Shown here one piece after another: positions 1 through 4,996 of a DNA stretch of 5,462 bases. The stretch lies in contig JAAYXG010000297.1 of NCBI GenBank assembly GCA_012516015.1, positions 1-5,462 of the forward strand, in the 5' to 3' direction. The notes under the pieces were generated by a model. The model saw only the letters and a list, made by a program, of their open reading frames with translations. It did no database searches and was not told where the DNA came from. The position numbers and the translations under genes are program-made. The stretch's first letter is position 1. Each line of letters opens with the position of its first letter. This DNA is from Lysobacteraceae bacterium (GTDB lineage: Bacteria > Pseudomonadota > Gammaproteobacteria > Steroidobacterales > Steroidobacteraceae).

Positions 1-648
1 ACCGGCCGCAGGATCGCGAGACTCGAGGAGATTGCGCGTGCGGAATCGAACGTCGCGGCATTCGAGGCCGATGCCGGCGATCCTTCCGGCGCGCAACGAA
101 CGGTCGATAGAGCGCTCGAGCTCTGGGGAAGGATCGACGTGTTGGTGAACAATGCTGGCGCCGGCGCGCCGATGGCGCTCGCGGACACCACGCCGGCGCA
201 TGTGAATGGCATCTATGCCGTAAACGCGATCGGTCCGACTTTGTTGGCAGCGGCAGCGCTGCCGCATCTCGTGGCATCGCGCGGGACGATCATCAATCTT
301 TCGAGCACACTCGCGCGGAAGGCAGTTGCGGGCTTCTCGGCGTACGGTGCAAGCAAGGCTGCGCTCGAGCACCTGACACGTTGCTGGGCGTTGGAGCTCG
401 CACCCAAAGGCGTTCGAGTCAATGCTGTGGCGGCGGGTCCGGTCGAAACGGATTTTCTGCAAGAGCGAATGGGTCTTTCGCGCGAAGAAGCGGAAGCCGT
501 GAAAGCGCAGGAGCGCAACCTCATTCCGCTCGGCCGCAGGGGCGTGCCGGACGATGTCGCGCACTGGATTGTTGCTCTCGCAAGCCGAGATGCAGCGTGG
601 GTGACCGGTCAAGTGTTCGCGATCGACGGCGGATTTTCGTTGGTTTGA
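1..648 (+). CDS. SDR family oxidoreductase, N-terminus cut by window edge
   Basis: NAD(P)-dependent short-chain dehydrogenase/reductase, probably cytosolic; the alcohol or ketone substrate cannot be told from sequence. The reading frame is open from base 1, so the gene starts upstream. The visible 215 residues lack roughly the first 30-40, including the TGxxxGxG dinucleotide-binding loop. Visible classical SDR signatures, numbered from the first visible codon, are the NNAG motif (50-53), the structural/catalytic Asn in YAVNAIG (N75), the catalytic Ser in NLSS (101/102), and the YxxxK pair in SAYGASK (Y115, K119). The following NAVAAGPVET segment has Ala where most relatives have Pro before GP. 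The C-terminal IDGGFSLV ending is typical of complete SDRs, so the 3' end is intact. The stop is TGA at 646-648. The gene converges on the minus-strand cupin 101 bp away. Family assignment is very secure; the specific function is not assigned. Confidence 0.95.
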   Translation, partial: TGRRIARLEEIARAESNVAAFEADAGDPSGAQRTVDRALELWGRIDVLVNNAGAGAPMALADTTPAHVNGIYAVNAIGPTLLAAAALPHLVASRGTIINLSSTLARKAVAGFSAYGASKAALEHLTRCWALELAPKGVRVNAVAAGPVETDFLQERMGLSREEAEAVKAQERNLIPLGRRGVPDDVAHWIVALASRDAAWVTGQVFAIDGGFSLV

Positions 649-701
649 TCGCGCATGTTCGCGTGGCAGACAGATGACAAGCCGGAGAATGCCCGCCGCG
701 C

Positions 702-727
702 GGCGCGCGTGCTCTCTGACGCGCGCC
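702..727. terminator. GC-rich 9-bp inverted repeat between convergent genes, terminator-like
   Basis: GGCGCGCGT (702-710) and ACGCGCGCC (719-727) are perfect reverse complements flanking an 8-nt loop (GCTCTCTG). The hairpin sits between the stop of the SDR gene (648) and the stop of the minus-strand cupin gene (750), where a bidirectional terminator would be expected. No proper T-run follows on either strand; only a weak TTCTT appears about 9 bases beyond the stem on +. Intrinsic termination is therefore inferred from position and stem strength. Confidence 0.45.
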
Positions 728-749
728 TCCGAGGCCTTCTTGCCGATCC

Positions 750-1154
750 CTACTCTACGGTGAGAATGGGTGCGCCTTCGTTTTTCACGAGCAGTACGAG
801 GAACTTCGCCGGCACCGTATCGCTGGCATTGCGGCCTACGGTGTGAAGATCCTGCGGGCCTTCGTAGAAAGTTTGTCCTGCGGTGAGCGTGACTTCTTTG
901 CCGCCCTCAACCTGCATCACGATCGAGCCTTGCAGCACATAGACGAATCCATGTGCATCGTGCCGATGGATCGGGTCAGCAGCGCCGGGCGGGTAGTCTA
1001 CTGTGATGATGAGCACTTCCTTACTGGGGAAGTCCGCCAGCGCTTTCGTGAGGATCGGTGTGACGATCGGATCTTCGGATGCAAGCGCGCCAGATGCCGC
1101 GAAGGCACCGCAGCCAACCAGGAGACCCGGTAGGAACACCTTGAATGTAGACAT
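750..1154 (-). CDS. Exported small cupin-domain protein
   Basis: A 134-aa single-domain cupin (cupin_2 type) with an N-terminal export signal. Cupins of this size are beta-barrel metal-binding proteins with varied roles, and no substrate can be assigned. Residues 1-25 form a signal sequence with a plausible signal peptidase I site at ALA|SED (after residue 25). The alternative is a lipobox-like LVGC at 12-15, which would make C15 a lipidated cysteine. Cupin motif 1 is around 57-76, with H63 and H65 as HxH ligands and G76 closing it; the usual metal-ligand Glu is replaced (G69 by spacing). Motif 2 is around 93-109, with H104 as the third His and N109. The start is supported by AGGAGG six bases upstream (1161-1166). 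The gene is 27 bp downstream of the 116-aa gene on the same strand, so probably in one operon. Family is secure; location (periplasmic or lipoprotein) is ambiguous. Confidence 0.9.
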   Translation of the reverse strand: MSTFKVFLPGLLVGCGAFAASGALASEDPIVTPILTKALADFPSKEVLIITVDYPPGAADPIHRHDAHGFVYVLQGSIVMQVEGGKEVTLTAGQTFYEGPQDLHTVGRNASDTVPAKFLVLLVKNEGAPILTVE

Positions 1155-1160
1155 GGAGAA

Positions 1161-1166
1161 CCTCCT
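1161..1166 (-). promoter_or_regulatory. Shine-Dalgarno site of the cupin gene
   Basis: On the minus strand this reads AGGAGG, a full-consensus ribosome binding site six bases before the ATG at 1154. It fixes the start codon and implies efficient translation of the second gene of the pair. Confidence 0.85.
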
Positions 1167-1181
1167 CGTTCGAGCACTAGG

Positions 1182-1532
1182 TCACGGAGAAATCGAAGGA
1201 TCGCGCCAGCTCAAGTCCGTGATGACAACGGCGCCGGCATCGACGCCGGATTGTTGAAACACGCCGGAGACCGCGAGCTCGAGTCTCACGTCGCGGCTCG
1301 CGAGCGAGCTCAGTTCGTTCCGCCAGTCGTGCTGGCGAGCGAGCCACACCGGAAGCATGTCGTCGCCATCGACGGTCGGTTCGATCGTGACGAGCACGAT
1401 CAATGCATCGCGATCTGCGATGGCCCGGAGGCGTCGAACCGACGATTGCGCGCGATACCACTGCGAAAGGCGTGTCGACAACGCTGGCACATCTGTTTCG
1501 TCCATGAAGTATCGATCGGCGTCAGCGTTCAT
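1182..1532 (-). CDS. Hypothetical protein, 116 aa
   Basis: I do not recognise this protein. It has no signal peptide or membrane segment and is probably cytosolic. Residues 17-42 look helical and Arg-rich (RLSQWYRAQ...RRLRAI). A hydrophobic strand (DALIVLVTIEP, 42-52) follows, then a conserved-looking stretch with D58 and W63 (GDDMLPVWLARQHDW, 56-70), a second strand (VRLELAVSG, 82-90) and a third near 99-105 (AGAVVITDL), suggesting a small alpha/beta fold. The start is supported by AGAGGT six bases upstream; an in-frame Met at position 10 is the alternative. The gene is first in a minus-strand pair with the cupin, 27 bp apart. It is probably real because of the ribosome binding site, operon placement and protein-like composition. 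The + strand frames across the same DNA look like shadows. Confidence 0.7.
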   Translation of the reverse strand: MNADADRYFMDETDVPALSTRLSQWYRAQSSVRRLRAIADRDALIVLVTIEPTVDGDDMLPVWLARQHDWRNELSSLASRDVRLELAVSGVFQQSGVDAGAVVITDLSWRDPSISP

Positions 1533-1538
1533 TGGGCT

Positions 1539-1544
1539 ACCTCT
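1539..1544 (-). promoter_or_regulatory. Shine-Dalgarno site of the 116-aa gene
   Basis: The minus strand reads AAGAGGTAG here, with AGAGGT six bases before the ATG at 1532. The spacing matches that of the downstream cupin gene. This is the main evidence for the chosen start and for the gene being translated. Confidence 0.65.
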
Positions 1545-1568
1545 TGAATCAGGGTCGCAGTCGACGGT

Positions 1569-1580
1569 GGAAGATCTTCC
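1569..1580. repeat. Perfect 12-bp palindrome, possible operator
   Basis: GGAAGATCTTCC is a perfect 12-base palindrome located 37 bp upstream of the 116-aa gene's start on its minus strand, where an operator could overlap the promoter or early leader. An A/T-rich patch follows at about 1590-1600. A regulatory role is inferred from symmetry and location only; no regulator gene is present in the window. Confidence 0.3.
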
Positions 1581-1850
1581 GAAACACGTTGAAATTTTTC
1601 ATCGAGATCGACACGCGTTTCTTGGCCAATCCGCTCGCGAGTAGGACGCAACGAACATCGCGCGAGTCACTATCGCCGCGCTAGACAAACTCATTCGTGT
1701 TCCAGGAATGCCGAGCTCGTGCAAGCACGTTGCGCTCGATTCCCGGCACGATGTGCTTCGCGTGCTCGCCGATGCGAGTCTCGATTCAGCCAGAACGCGA
1801 GGTGCTTCGTGCTTACCCATGACAAAGGAACCGCCAAGAGCTCGTCTCAG

Positions 1851-2507
1851 ATGGCGACGCACACTCGTTCTCCCACCAGATCGCTCGCAGGCATTGCTGT
1901 ACCTGATACATGCTTGATCAAGCGCACGATCGAATACGCGTACGCGCATTGCGAGCCCTACTTGTTCAACCACGAGATGCGTTCTTGGCTGTTCTCGGCC
2001 GCAGTCGCACAGGTACGGAATACTGCGCACGATCCGGAAGTGCTGGCGGTCGCGACGCTGCTGCATGATCTCGGTTTGGAGCAGGCCTTCGACGGCCCGC
2101 TGCGCTTCGAAGTGGAGGGCGCCAACGCCGCGCGGACATTCGCGCGCGAGCAGGGGATGAGCGAACGTCAAGCGCAGTTGATCTGGGACGGCGTCGCGCT
2201 GAACTCGACACCGTCCATTGGCCTTCACAAGGAAGCGGAAGTCGCCTTGTGCACGACCGGCATCGGGATCGACTGGGGCGGATGGGGATACGAGCTGCTG
2301 AGTCGAAGTCAGATCGAAGCGATCCTTGCAGCCTTCCCGCGACTTGGGATGAAGGAGCAGTTCACGCATGCGGTATGTCGCGTCGTCGAGTCGCGTCCCG
2401 CAACGACGTACGACAACTTCGCGCGGGATTTCGGCGAGCGCTTCGTGCCCGGCTACCAACGACCTTCGACGGTCGATTTCCTCTTCAACGCACCATTTGC
2501 CGAATAG
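1851..2507 (+). CDS. HD-domain hydrolase, cyanamide-hydratase-like
   Basis: A 218-aa cytosolic metal-dependent HD-superfamily protein resembling the cyanamide hydratase/HD phosphohydrolase-like group; the natural substrate is unknown. The expected metal ligands are visible: H41 in the FNHEMRSWLF segment, the H72-D73 doublet in LLHDLGLE, and D141 in GIGIDWGG. The RFEVEGANAAR segment (85-95) that follows the HD doublet is typical of this subgroup. At the position where many relatives appear to have LHT, this protein has LNST (N118). The ATG at 1851 is chosen because the protein then begins with the family-like RSLAGIAVPDT pattern (residues 10-20). The open frame extends upstream to 1719, but that part is Arg/Cys-rich and unlike the family. 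The ribosome binding site is weak (AAGAG at 1826-1830, ten or more bases away). It is divergent from the 116-aa/cupin pair and convergent with the ThuA-like gene. Family is secure; calling it a true cyanamide hydratase would be overreach. Confidence 0.9.
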   Translation: MATHTRSPTRSLAGIAVPDTCLIKRTIEYAYAHCEPYLFNHEMRSWLFSAAVAQVRNTAHDPEVLAVATLLHDLGLEQAFDGPLRFEVEGANAARTFAREQGMSERQAQLIWDGVALNSTPSIGLHKEAEVALCTTGIGIDWGGWGYELLSRSQIEAILAAFPRLGMKEQFTHAVCRVVESRPATTYDNFARDFGERFVPGYQRPSTVDFLFNAPFAE

Positions 2508-2522
2508 AGGCTGTAACGCGGC

Positions 2523-3404
2523 CTAGGTAATTCGACCTGCAAGCCACATCGCGACATTGCGGACGTAGCGGTGTACCGACGCCATCGCGCGTAAATCGCC
2601 TGGCAGGACGTACGCGGGTGTCTCGGTCACGAAGTCGGGGCAGCCGCGGCGCGGATCCCAGTTGTAGTCTGCGAAGTGATGGAACGTCGATTGTGCGATC
2701 GCGGGTCCTTCGGAGTCGGAGCCCTCGAAGGCGACTGCGATGTTGAAGCGTTGGCCCGACGCGAGACTCTTCCCCGTGGCGATCACGCGTGCGCGTGTAT
2801 CGGAGGCGGGCGCGATGACCGCCCCCTCATGCGGGTGCGAAGGAAGAAATTCGATCATGCCGCTGTCAGCATCCGGATCGAGCATCACCGGGTGTACCGG
2901 CAGCTCGGCGCTAACCTGCTGCACGTCTCCATTCGCGCCCGAGTGAAAGTTCGCCCACTGTATATACGGCGTCCCTCGATCATCCGGCGCAGGAAGCGGT
3001 GCGGCCGGATCGATGTTGTGCGTGCGAAATACGTGAGCCGCACCTATCGAGCCAAGCGAGCAGATGGAACAGCCAAGATCCATGTGATCGCGCGTGAGCA
3101 GAACGCCGCCACCGCGAGCCCGGAAGCGCAAGATGCCAGCCCGATCTTCTTCGTGGAGCCCGTTTCCGGCGTCGACCGCGAATAGCCAGAGTTGATCGTA
3201 TGGCGAGTCATCCAGTTTCGAGAGCAACGAGTCCGGCGCGCTCACCGGATCTCGATCTCGTACGATGACATCGAACAGGGGCCGACCGTCCTCTCCCCGA
3301 AGCGACCTCAAATAATCCCGAAGCATCGAGAAGCGACCGGCGTGCCAATCGTTCTGCGCAGGCTCTATGGTCGTTTGCAACAGAACGCGCGTAGGCTCTT
3401 GCAT
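2523..3404 (-). CDS. ThuA-like / class I glutamine-amidotransferase-fold protein, unknown function
   Basis: A 293-aa soluble protein with no signal peptide from the chosen start. It opens with a strand (TRVLLQTTIEP, 5-15) and continues with YDQLWLFAVD (69-78), then a helix and RARGGGVLLTRDH (95-107). This pattern resembles ThuA-like and other class I glutamine-amidotransferase-fold proteins, where a GGG-strand-His stretch follows the second core strand. The C-terminal part has FHHFADYNWDP (241-251), also reminiscent of ThuA-like proteins. A CSIC motif (C112, C115) directly follows the GGG strand; C255 is the only other Cys. The frame is open upstream to 3728, but that extension overlaps the 60-aa gene and msrA promoter DNA and reads as low-complexity Arg-rich sequence. 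ATG 3404 is therefore preferred, despite a weak ribosome binding site. ATGs at 3455 and 3476 are alternatives that would overlap the 60-aa gene. It lies 26 bp downstream of that gene on the same strand. The fold call is moderate; the function is unknown. Confidence 0.75.
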   Translation of the reverse strand: MQEPTRVLLQTTIEPAQNDWHAGRFSMLRDYLRSLRGEDGRPLFDVIVRDRDPVSAPDSLLSKLDDSPYDQLWLFAVDAGNGLHEEDRAGILRFRARGGGVLLTRDHMDLGCSICSLGSIGAAHVFRTHNIDPAAPLPAPDDRGTPYIQWANFHSGANGDVQQVSAELPVHPVMLDPDADSGMIEFLPSHPHEGAVIAPASDTRARVIATGKSLASGQRFNIAVAFEGSDSEGPAIAQSTFHHFADYNWDPRRGCPDFVTETPAYVLPGDLRAMASVHRYVRNVAMWLAGRIT

Positions 3405-3430
3405 GACTAGAAGCTCGAAGCGGGCAAGCC

Positions 3431-3613
3431 CTATTCCTGCGCCGATTGTCGCCATGCTGCGCAATAGTCGTAGCATGCCTGCAATTCGCGAATGACGGCG
3501 AGGATGTCCTCTGCGGATAATCGGACCGAACCCGCGGGTTGCTCGATGACGGCATGTCCATCTTCCGATGTGTAGACCTTCGTCTCGGTCTCGATGTGAG
3601 CGTCGGGTTTCAT
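3431..3613 (-). CDS. Hypothetical small protein, 60 aa
   Basis: I do not recognise this protein. It is short, acidic and soluble, with no signal or membrane segment. A predicted strand-like, Thr/Glu-rich N-terminal half (ETETKVYTSEDGHAVIEQ, 8-25) leads into a Ser-capped amphipathic helix (LSAEDILAVIRELQACYDYCAAW, about 32-54) with cysteines at 47 and 51. Composition and this clean strand-then-helix layout look like a genuine protein rather than a shadow frame. It is placed first in a minus-strand pair with the ThuA-like gene, 26 bp upstream of it. No Shine-Dalgarno sequence is visible before the ATG (the preceding bases read CTTCGGTGCAGCCTTT on the minus strand), so it may be leaderless or poorly translated. 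It is divergent to msrA across 182 bp. A role as partner or regulator of the downstream protein is only a guess. Confidence 0.65.
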   Translation of the reverse strand: MKPDAHIETETKVYTSEDGHAVIEQPAGSVRLSAEDILAVIRELQACYDYCAAWRQSAQE

Positions 3614-3662
3614 AAAGGCTGCACCGAAGGAGTAGGATGAGGGGAGAGGATGTGCTCGCCCC

Positions 3663-3681
3663 GAAGGTGCCTTCTTGAAGG
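3663..3681. repeat. Alternating GAAGG / CCTTC repeats
   Basis: Three alternating 5-mers occur at exact 7-bp steps: GAAGG (3663-3667), CCTTC (3670-3674) and GAAGG (3677-3681). They can pair as either of two overlapping small stems. A further CCGAAGG occurs nearby, around 3623-3629. The cluster lies in the divergent region between the 60-aa gene and msrA, so a protein-binding site is possible, but symmetry this short can arise by chance. Confidence 0.25.
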
Positions 3682-3705
3682 AACGATGCGCGTTTGGAAT
3701 GTAGG

Positions 3706-3728
3706 GTGCTTCTGCAACCGAGAAGCAC
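3706..3728. repeat. 8-bp perfect inverted repeat upstream of the msrA promoter
   Basis: GTGCTTCT (3706-3713) and AGAAGCAC (3721-3728) form a perfect inverted repeat around a 7-nt spacer. It ends about 12 bp before the proposed -35 box of msrA (3740), the position expected for an activator-type operator. No T-run follows it on either strand, so it does not look like an intrinsic terminator. Function is inferred from position only. Confidence 0.35.
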
Positions 3729-3739
3729 GGCAGCAGCTC

Positions 3740-3768
3740 TTGCGCAGCGTCATCGGCACCCCTATATA
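3740..3768 (+). promoter_or_regulatory. Probable sigma-70 promoter of msrA
   Basis: TTGCGC (3740-3745) and TATATA (3763-3768) are separated by 17 bp, the optimal spacing. The -35 box matches only the TTG part of TTGACA; the -10 region is a strikingly A/T-rich island (TATATAAA) in GC-rich DNA. TATAAA at 3765-3770 is an alternative -10 with longer spacing. Transcription would start around 3775, giving a leader of about 20 bases that contains the msrA ribosome binding site. Confidence 0.5.
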
Positions 3769-3781
3769 AAGATGCCCGAGT

Positions 3782-3787
3782 AGGAGG
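3782..3787 (+). promoter_or_regulatory. Shine-Dalgarno site of msrA
   Basis: AGGAGG stands eight bases before the ATG at 3796. This full-consensus site at near-ideal spacing settles the msrA start codon. Confidence 0.9.
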
Positions 3788-3795
3788 ACGCTTCC

Positions 3796-4311
3796 ATGAG
3801 TCAAAAACGCGCAGTGCTGGCCGGCGGCTGCTTCTGGGGTATGCAGGACCTGATTCGCCGCTATGACGGTGTCATTTCGACGCGTGTCGGCTACACCGGC
3901 GGCGATGTGCCCAACGCGACCTACCGCAATCACGGGTCTCATGCCGAGGCGATCGAGATCATTTTCGATCCCGCGAAGCTGAGCTATCGGCAGCTTCTCG
4001 AGTATTTCTTCCAGATCCACGACCCGACGACGCTCAATCGTCAGGGAAACGACATCGGTACGAGTTATCGCTCGGCCATCTTCTATACGAGCGAGGAGCA
4101 GAAGCGTATCGCGGAGGAGACGATCGCGGACGTCGATGCGTCGGGTCTCTGGCCCGGCAAGGTCGTGACGGAAGTCGTTCCCGCGAGCGATTTCTGGGAG
4201 GCTGAGCCCGAGCATCAGGACTATCTCGAGCGGTATCCGGACGGCTACACCTGTCATTTCGTGCGCCCGCATTGGAGGTTGCCGGCGCGTAAGGCGAAGG
4301 CAGCGAGTTAG
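3796..4311 (+). CDS. msrA: Peptide methionine-(S)-S-oxide reductase
   Basis: Reduces the S-epimer of methionine sulfoxide, free or in proteins, back to methionine, repairing oxidative damage with electrons usually from thioredoxin. The 171-aa protein has the catalytic GGCFWG motif at 10-15 with nucleophile C12 and the F13-W14 substrate pocket. It also has Y43 (TYR), E51 in HAEAIEI, D86 in [12 protein letters not shown], and Y91; these correspond by spacing to the active-site residues known from E. coli MsrA. The loop between Y43 and E51 is four residues shorter than in the E. coli enzyme. The only other cysteine is C153 in GYTCHFVRP, the obvious candidate resolving cysteine; the Gly-rich two-Cys tail of E. 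coli MsrA is absent. There is no signal peptide, so it is cytosolic. It starts after a full AGGAGG and an A/T-rich promoter and is followed 18 bp later by a phosphoribosyltransferase, probably co-transcribed. Confidence 0.97.
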   Translation: MSQKRAVLAGGCFWGMQDLIRRYDGVISTRVGYTGGDVPNATYRNHGSHAEAIEIIFDPAKLSYRQLLEYFFQIHDPTTLNRQGNDIGTSYRSAIFYTSEEQKRIAEETIADVDASGLWPGKVVTEVVPASDFWEAEPEHQDYLERYPDGYTCHFVRPHWRLPARKAKAAS

Positions 4312-4329
4312 GTCTGAAGCGTCGACTGC

Positions 4330-4890
4330 GTGCAGAAAGTTTTCATCAGAGCTGAATCGCTTCTGCGCGATTCTCTGCAACTCGGCGTCGAGGTGGCCCG
4401 CAGCGGGTTTCGTCCCTCCTTCCTCGTGGGTATCTGGCGAGGCGGCGCGCCGGTCGGTATCGCCGTGCAGGAAGTGCTCGAGTATCACGGCATCGCGTGC
4501 GATCACATCGCGATCCGTACGTCGTCCTACACCGGGATCGATGAAGGGGCACAGCAGGTGCGAGTGCACGCGCTCGACTATTTGGTCTCGCGGCTCACGC
4601 CCGAGGACCGGCTGCTCCTCATCGACGACGTTTTCGATTCGGGTCGCAGTTTGCAGGCCGTGCTGCGAGAGCTAGAGCATCGTTGCCGCCGCAACTTGCC
4701 CGAACAGATTCGCATCGCGACCCTCTACTACAAGCCTTCGCGCAACCGCACGCACTTGACCCCCGACTACTACATTCATGAGAGCGACGACTGGCTCGTG
4801 TTTCCGCACGAGCTGCGAGGGCTCACGCGCGAGGAGATCCTCGCGCACAAGCCCTTGGACGAGTCGTTCTTCCCTGCCGGTCGCTCGTAG
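4330..4890 (+). CDS. Phosphoribosyltransferase, hypoxanthine/xanthine-guanine type
   Basis: A 186-aa type I phosphoribosyltransferase, likely joining PRPP to a purine base in salvage; hypoxanthine, guanine or xanthine cannot be separated from sequence. The PRPP-binding motif is at about 95-108 (LLLIDDVFDSGRSL) with the adjacent acidic pair D99-D100. An early GIWRGGAPVG (34-43) forms the loop contacting pyrophosphate. The C-terminal PDYYIHESDDWLVFPHEL (145-162) matches the base-binding hood region of Hpt/Gpt-like enzymes, with W155 and the VFP element. The start is GTG: a stop (TGA 4315-4317) lies four codons upstream in frame and the protein contains no other Met, so GTG 4330 is the only sensible start. 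Only a weak GAAG (4316-4319) serves as ribosome binding site, suggesting translation is partly coupled to msrA, whose stop is 18 bp upstream. The family is secure; the exact base specificity is open. Confidence 0.9.
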   Translation: MQKVFIRAESLLRDSLQLGVEVARSGFRPSFLVGIWRGGAPVGIAVQEVLEYHGIACDHIAIRTSSYTGIDEGAQQVRVHALDYLVSRLTPEDRLLLIDDVFDSGRSLQAVLRELEHRCRRNLPEQIRIATLYYKPSRNRTHLTPDYYIHESDDWLVFPHELRGLTREEILAHKPLDESFFPAGRS

Positions 4891-4913
4891 GAAGCGATGC
4901 ACGAGGCCCTGCG

Positions 4914-4937
4914 CGCTGTTACGATCCGTACGCAGCG
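4914..4937 (+). terminator. Imperfect hairpin downstream of the phosphoribosyltransferase gene
   Basis: CGCTG (4914-4918) pairs with CAGCG (4933-4937), and inside it TACG (4920-4923) pairs with CGTA (4927-4930) around a 3-nt loop; a 1x2 internal loop separates the two stems. It lies 23 bp after the stop codon. A G-run (GGGG), not a T-run, follows, so intrinsic termination is doubtful. Confidence 0.25.
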
Positions 4938-4970
4938 GGGGACACATTAGATAACCGATTGACCACTGGG

Positions 4971-4987
4971 CGTCAGCCACACTGACG
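4971..4987 (+). promoter_or_regulatory. Small hairpin just upstream of the last gene's start
   Basis: CGTCAG (4971-4976) and CTGACG (4982-4987) form a perfect 6-bp stem with a CCACA loop, ending nine bases before the ATG at 4997. The only Shine-Dalgarno-like bases (GACGAG, 4985-4990) partly fall within the 3' arm, so the stem could limit ribosome access. A regulatory role is speculative. Confidence 0.25.
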
Positions 4988-4996
4988 AGTCGCGCG

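Larger units (their letters stand above)
1533..1850. other. Gene-free divergent intergenic region, 318 bp
   Basis: No convincing gene lies here. Frames open through it give Arg/Ser/Cys-rich translations with no recognisable family, on both strands. It separates two divergent units, the 116-aa/cupin pair leftward and the HD-domain gene rightward, so it should carry promoters for both. I could not find a well-spaced sigma-70 promoter on either strand; TAGACA at 1682-1687 resembles a -35 box but has no good -10 partner. It contains the 12-bp palindrome at 1569-1580, an 8-bp palindrome TTGGCCAA (1622-1629), and an A/T-rich patch around 1590-1600 that is unusual for this DNA. No tRNA-like fold was seen. 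Confidence 0.6.

Noticed and set aside
655..846. A 63-codon + strand open frame overlapping the cupin 3' end
   Set aside because: It covers the hairpin region and the antisense of the cupin, has no ribosome binding site and no protein-like pattern.
1708..1820. Possible tRNA or gene remnant in the long intergenic gap
   Set aside because: Short complementary words (AGCACG/CGTGCT) do not form a cloverleaf, and no frame resembles a known protein.
1719..1850. N-terminal extension of the HD-domain gene
   Set aside because: The extra 44 residues are Arg/Cys/Ser-rich. The family-like start pattern begins right after ATG 1851.
1599..2459. A 286-codon minus-strand open frame opposite the HD-domain gene
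   Set aside because: The + strand product has clear HD metal-ligand motifs. The antisense product is Arg/Cys/Ser-rich without any family signature.
2508..2522. Possible terminator between the convergent HD and ThuA-like genes (AGGC...GCCT)
   Set aside because: Only four base pairs with a nine-base loop and no T-run; too weak to call.
3405..3728. N-terminal extension of the ThuA-like gene up to an ATG at 3728
   Set aside because: The extension overlaps the whole 60-aa gene and the msrA upstream region, and its translation is low-complexity and Arg-rich. ATG 3404, just before the first core strand, fits better.
3610..4569. A 319-codon open frame on the minus strand whose TGA overlaps the 60-aa gene's ATG (ATGA arrangement)
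   Set aside because: It runs antisense through msrA and into the phosphoribosyltransferase, has no recognisable domains and is Arg/His/Leu-rich as expected of a shadow frame in GC-rich DNA. The ATGA overlap is a coincidence.
4947..4987. TTGACC at 4959-4964 as a -35 box for the last gene
   Set aside because: No acceptable -10 hexamer at the right spacing before the ATG at 4997.
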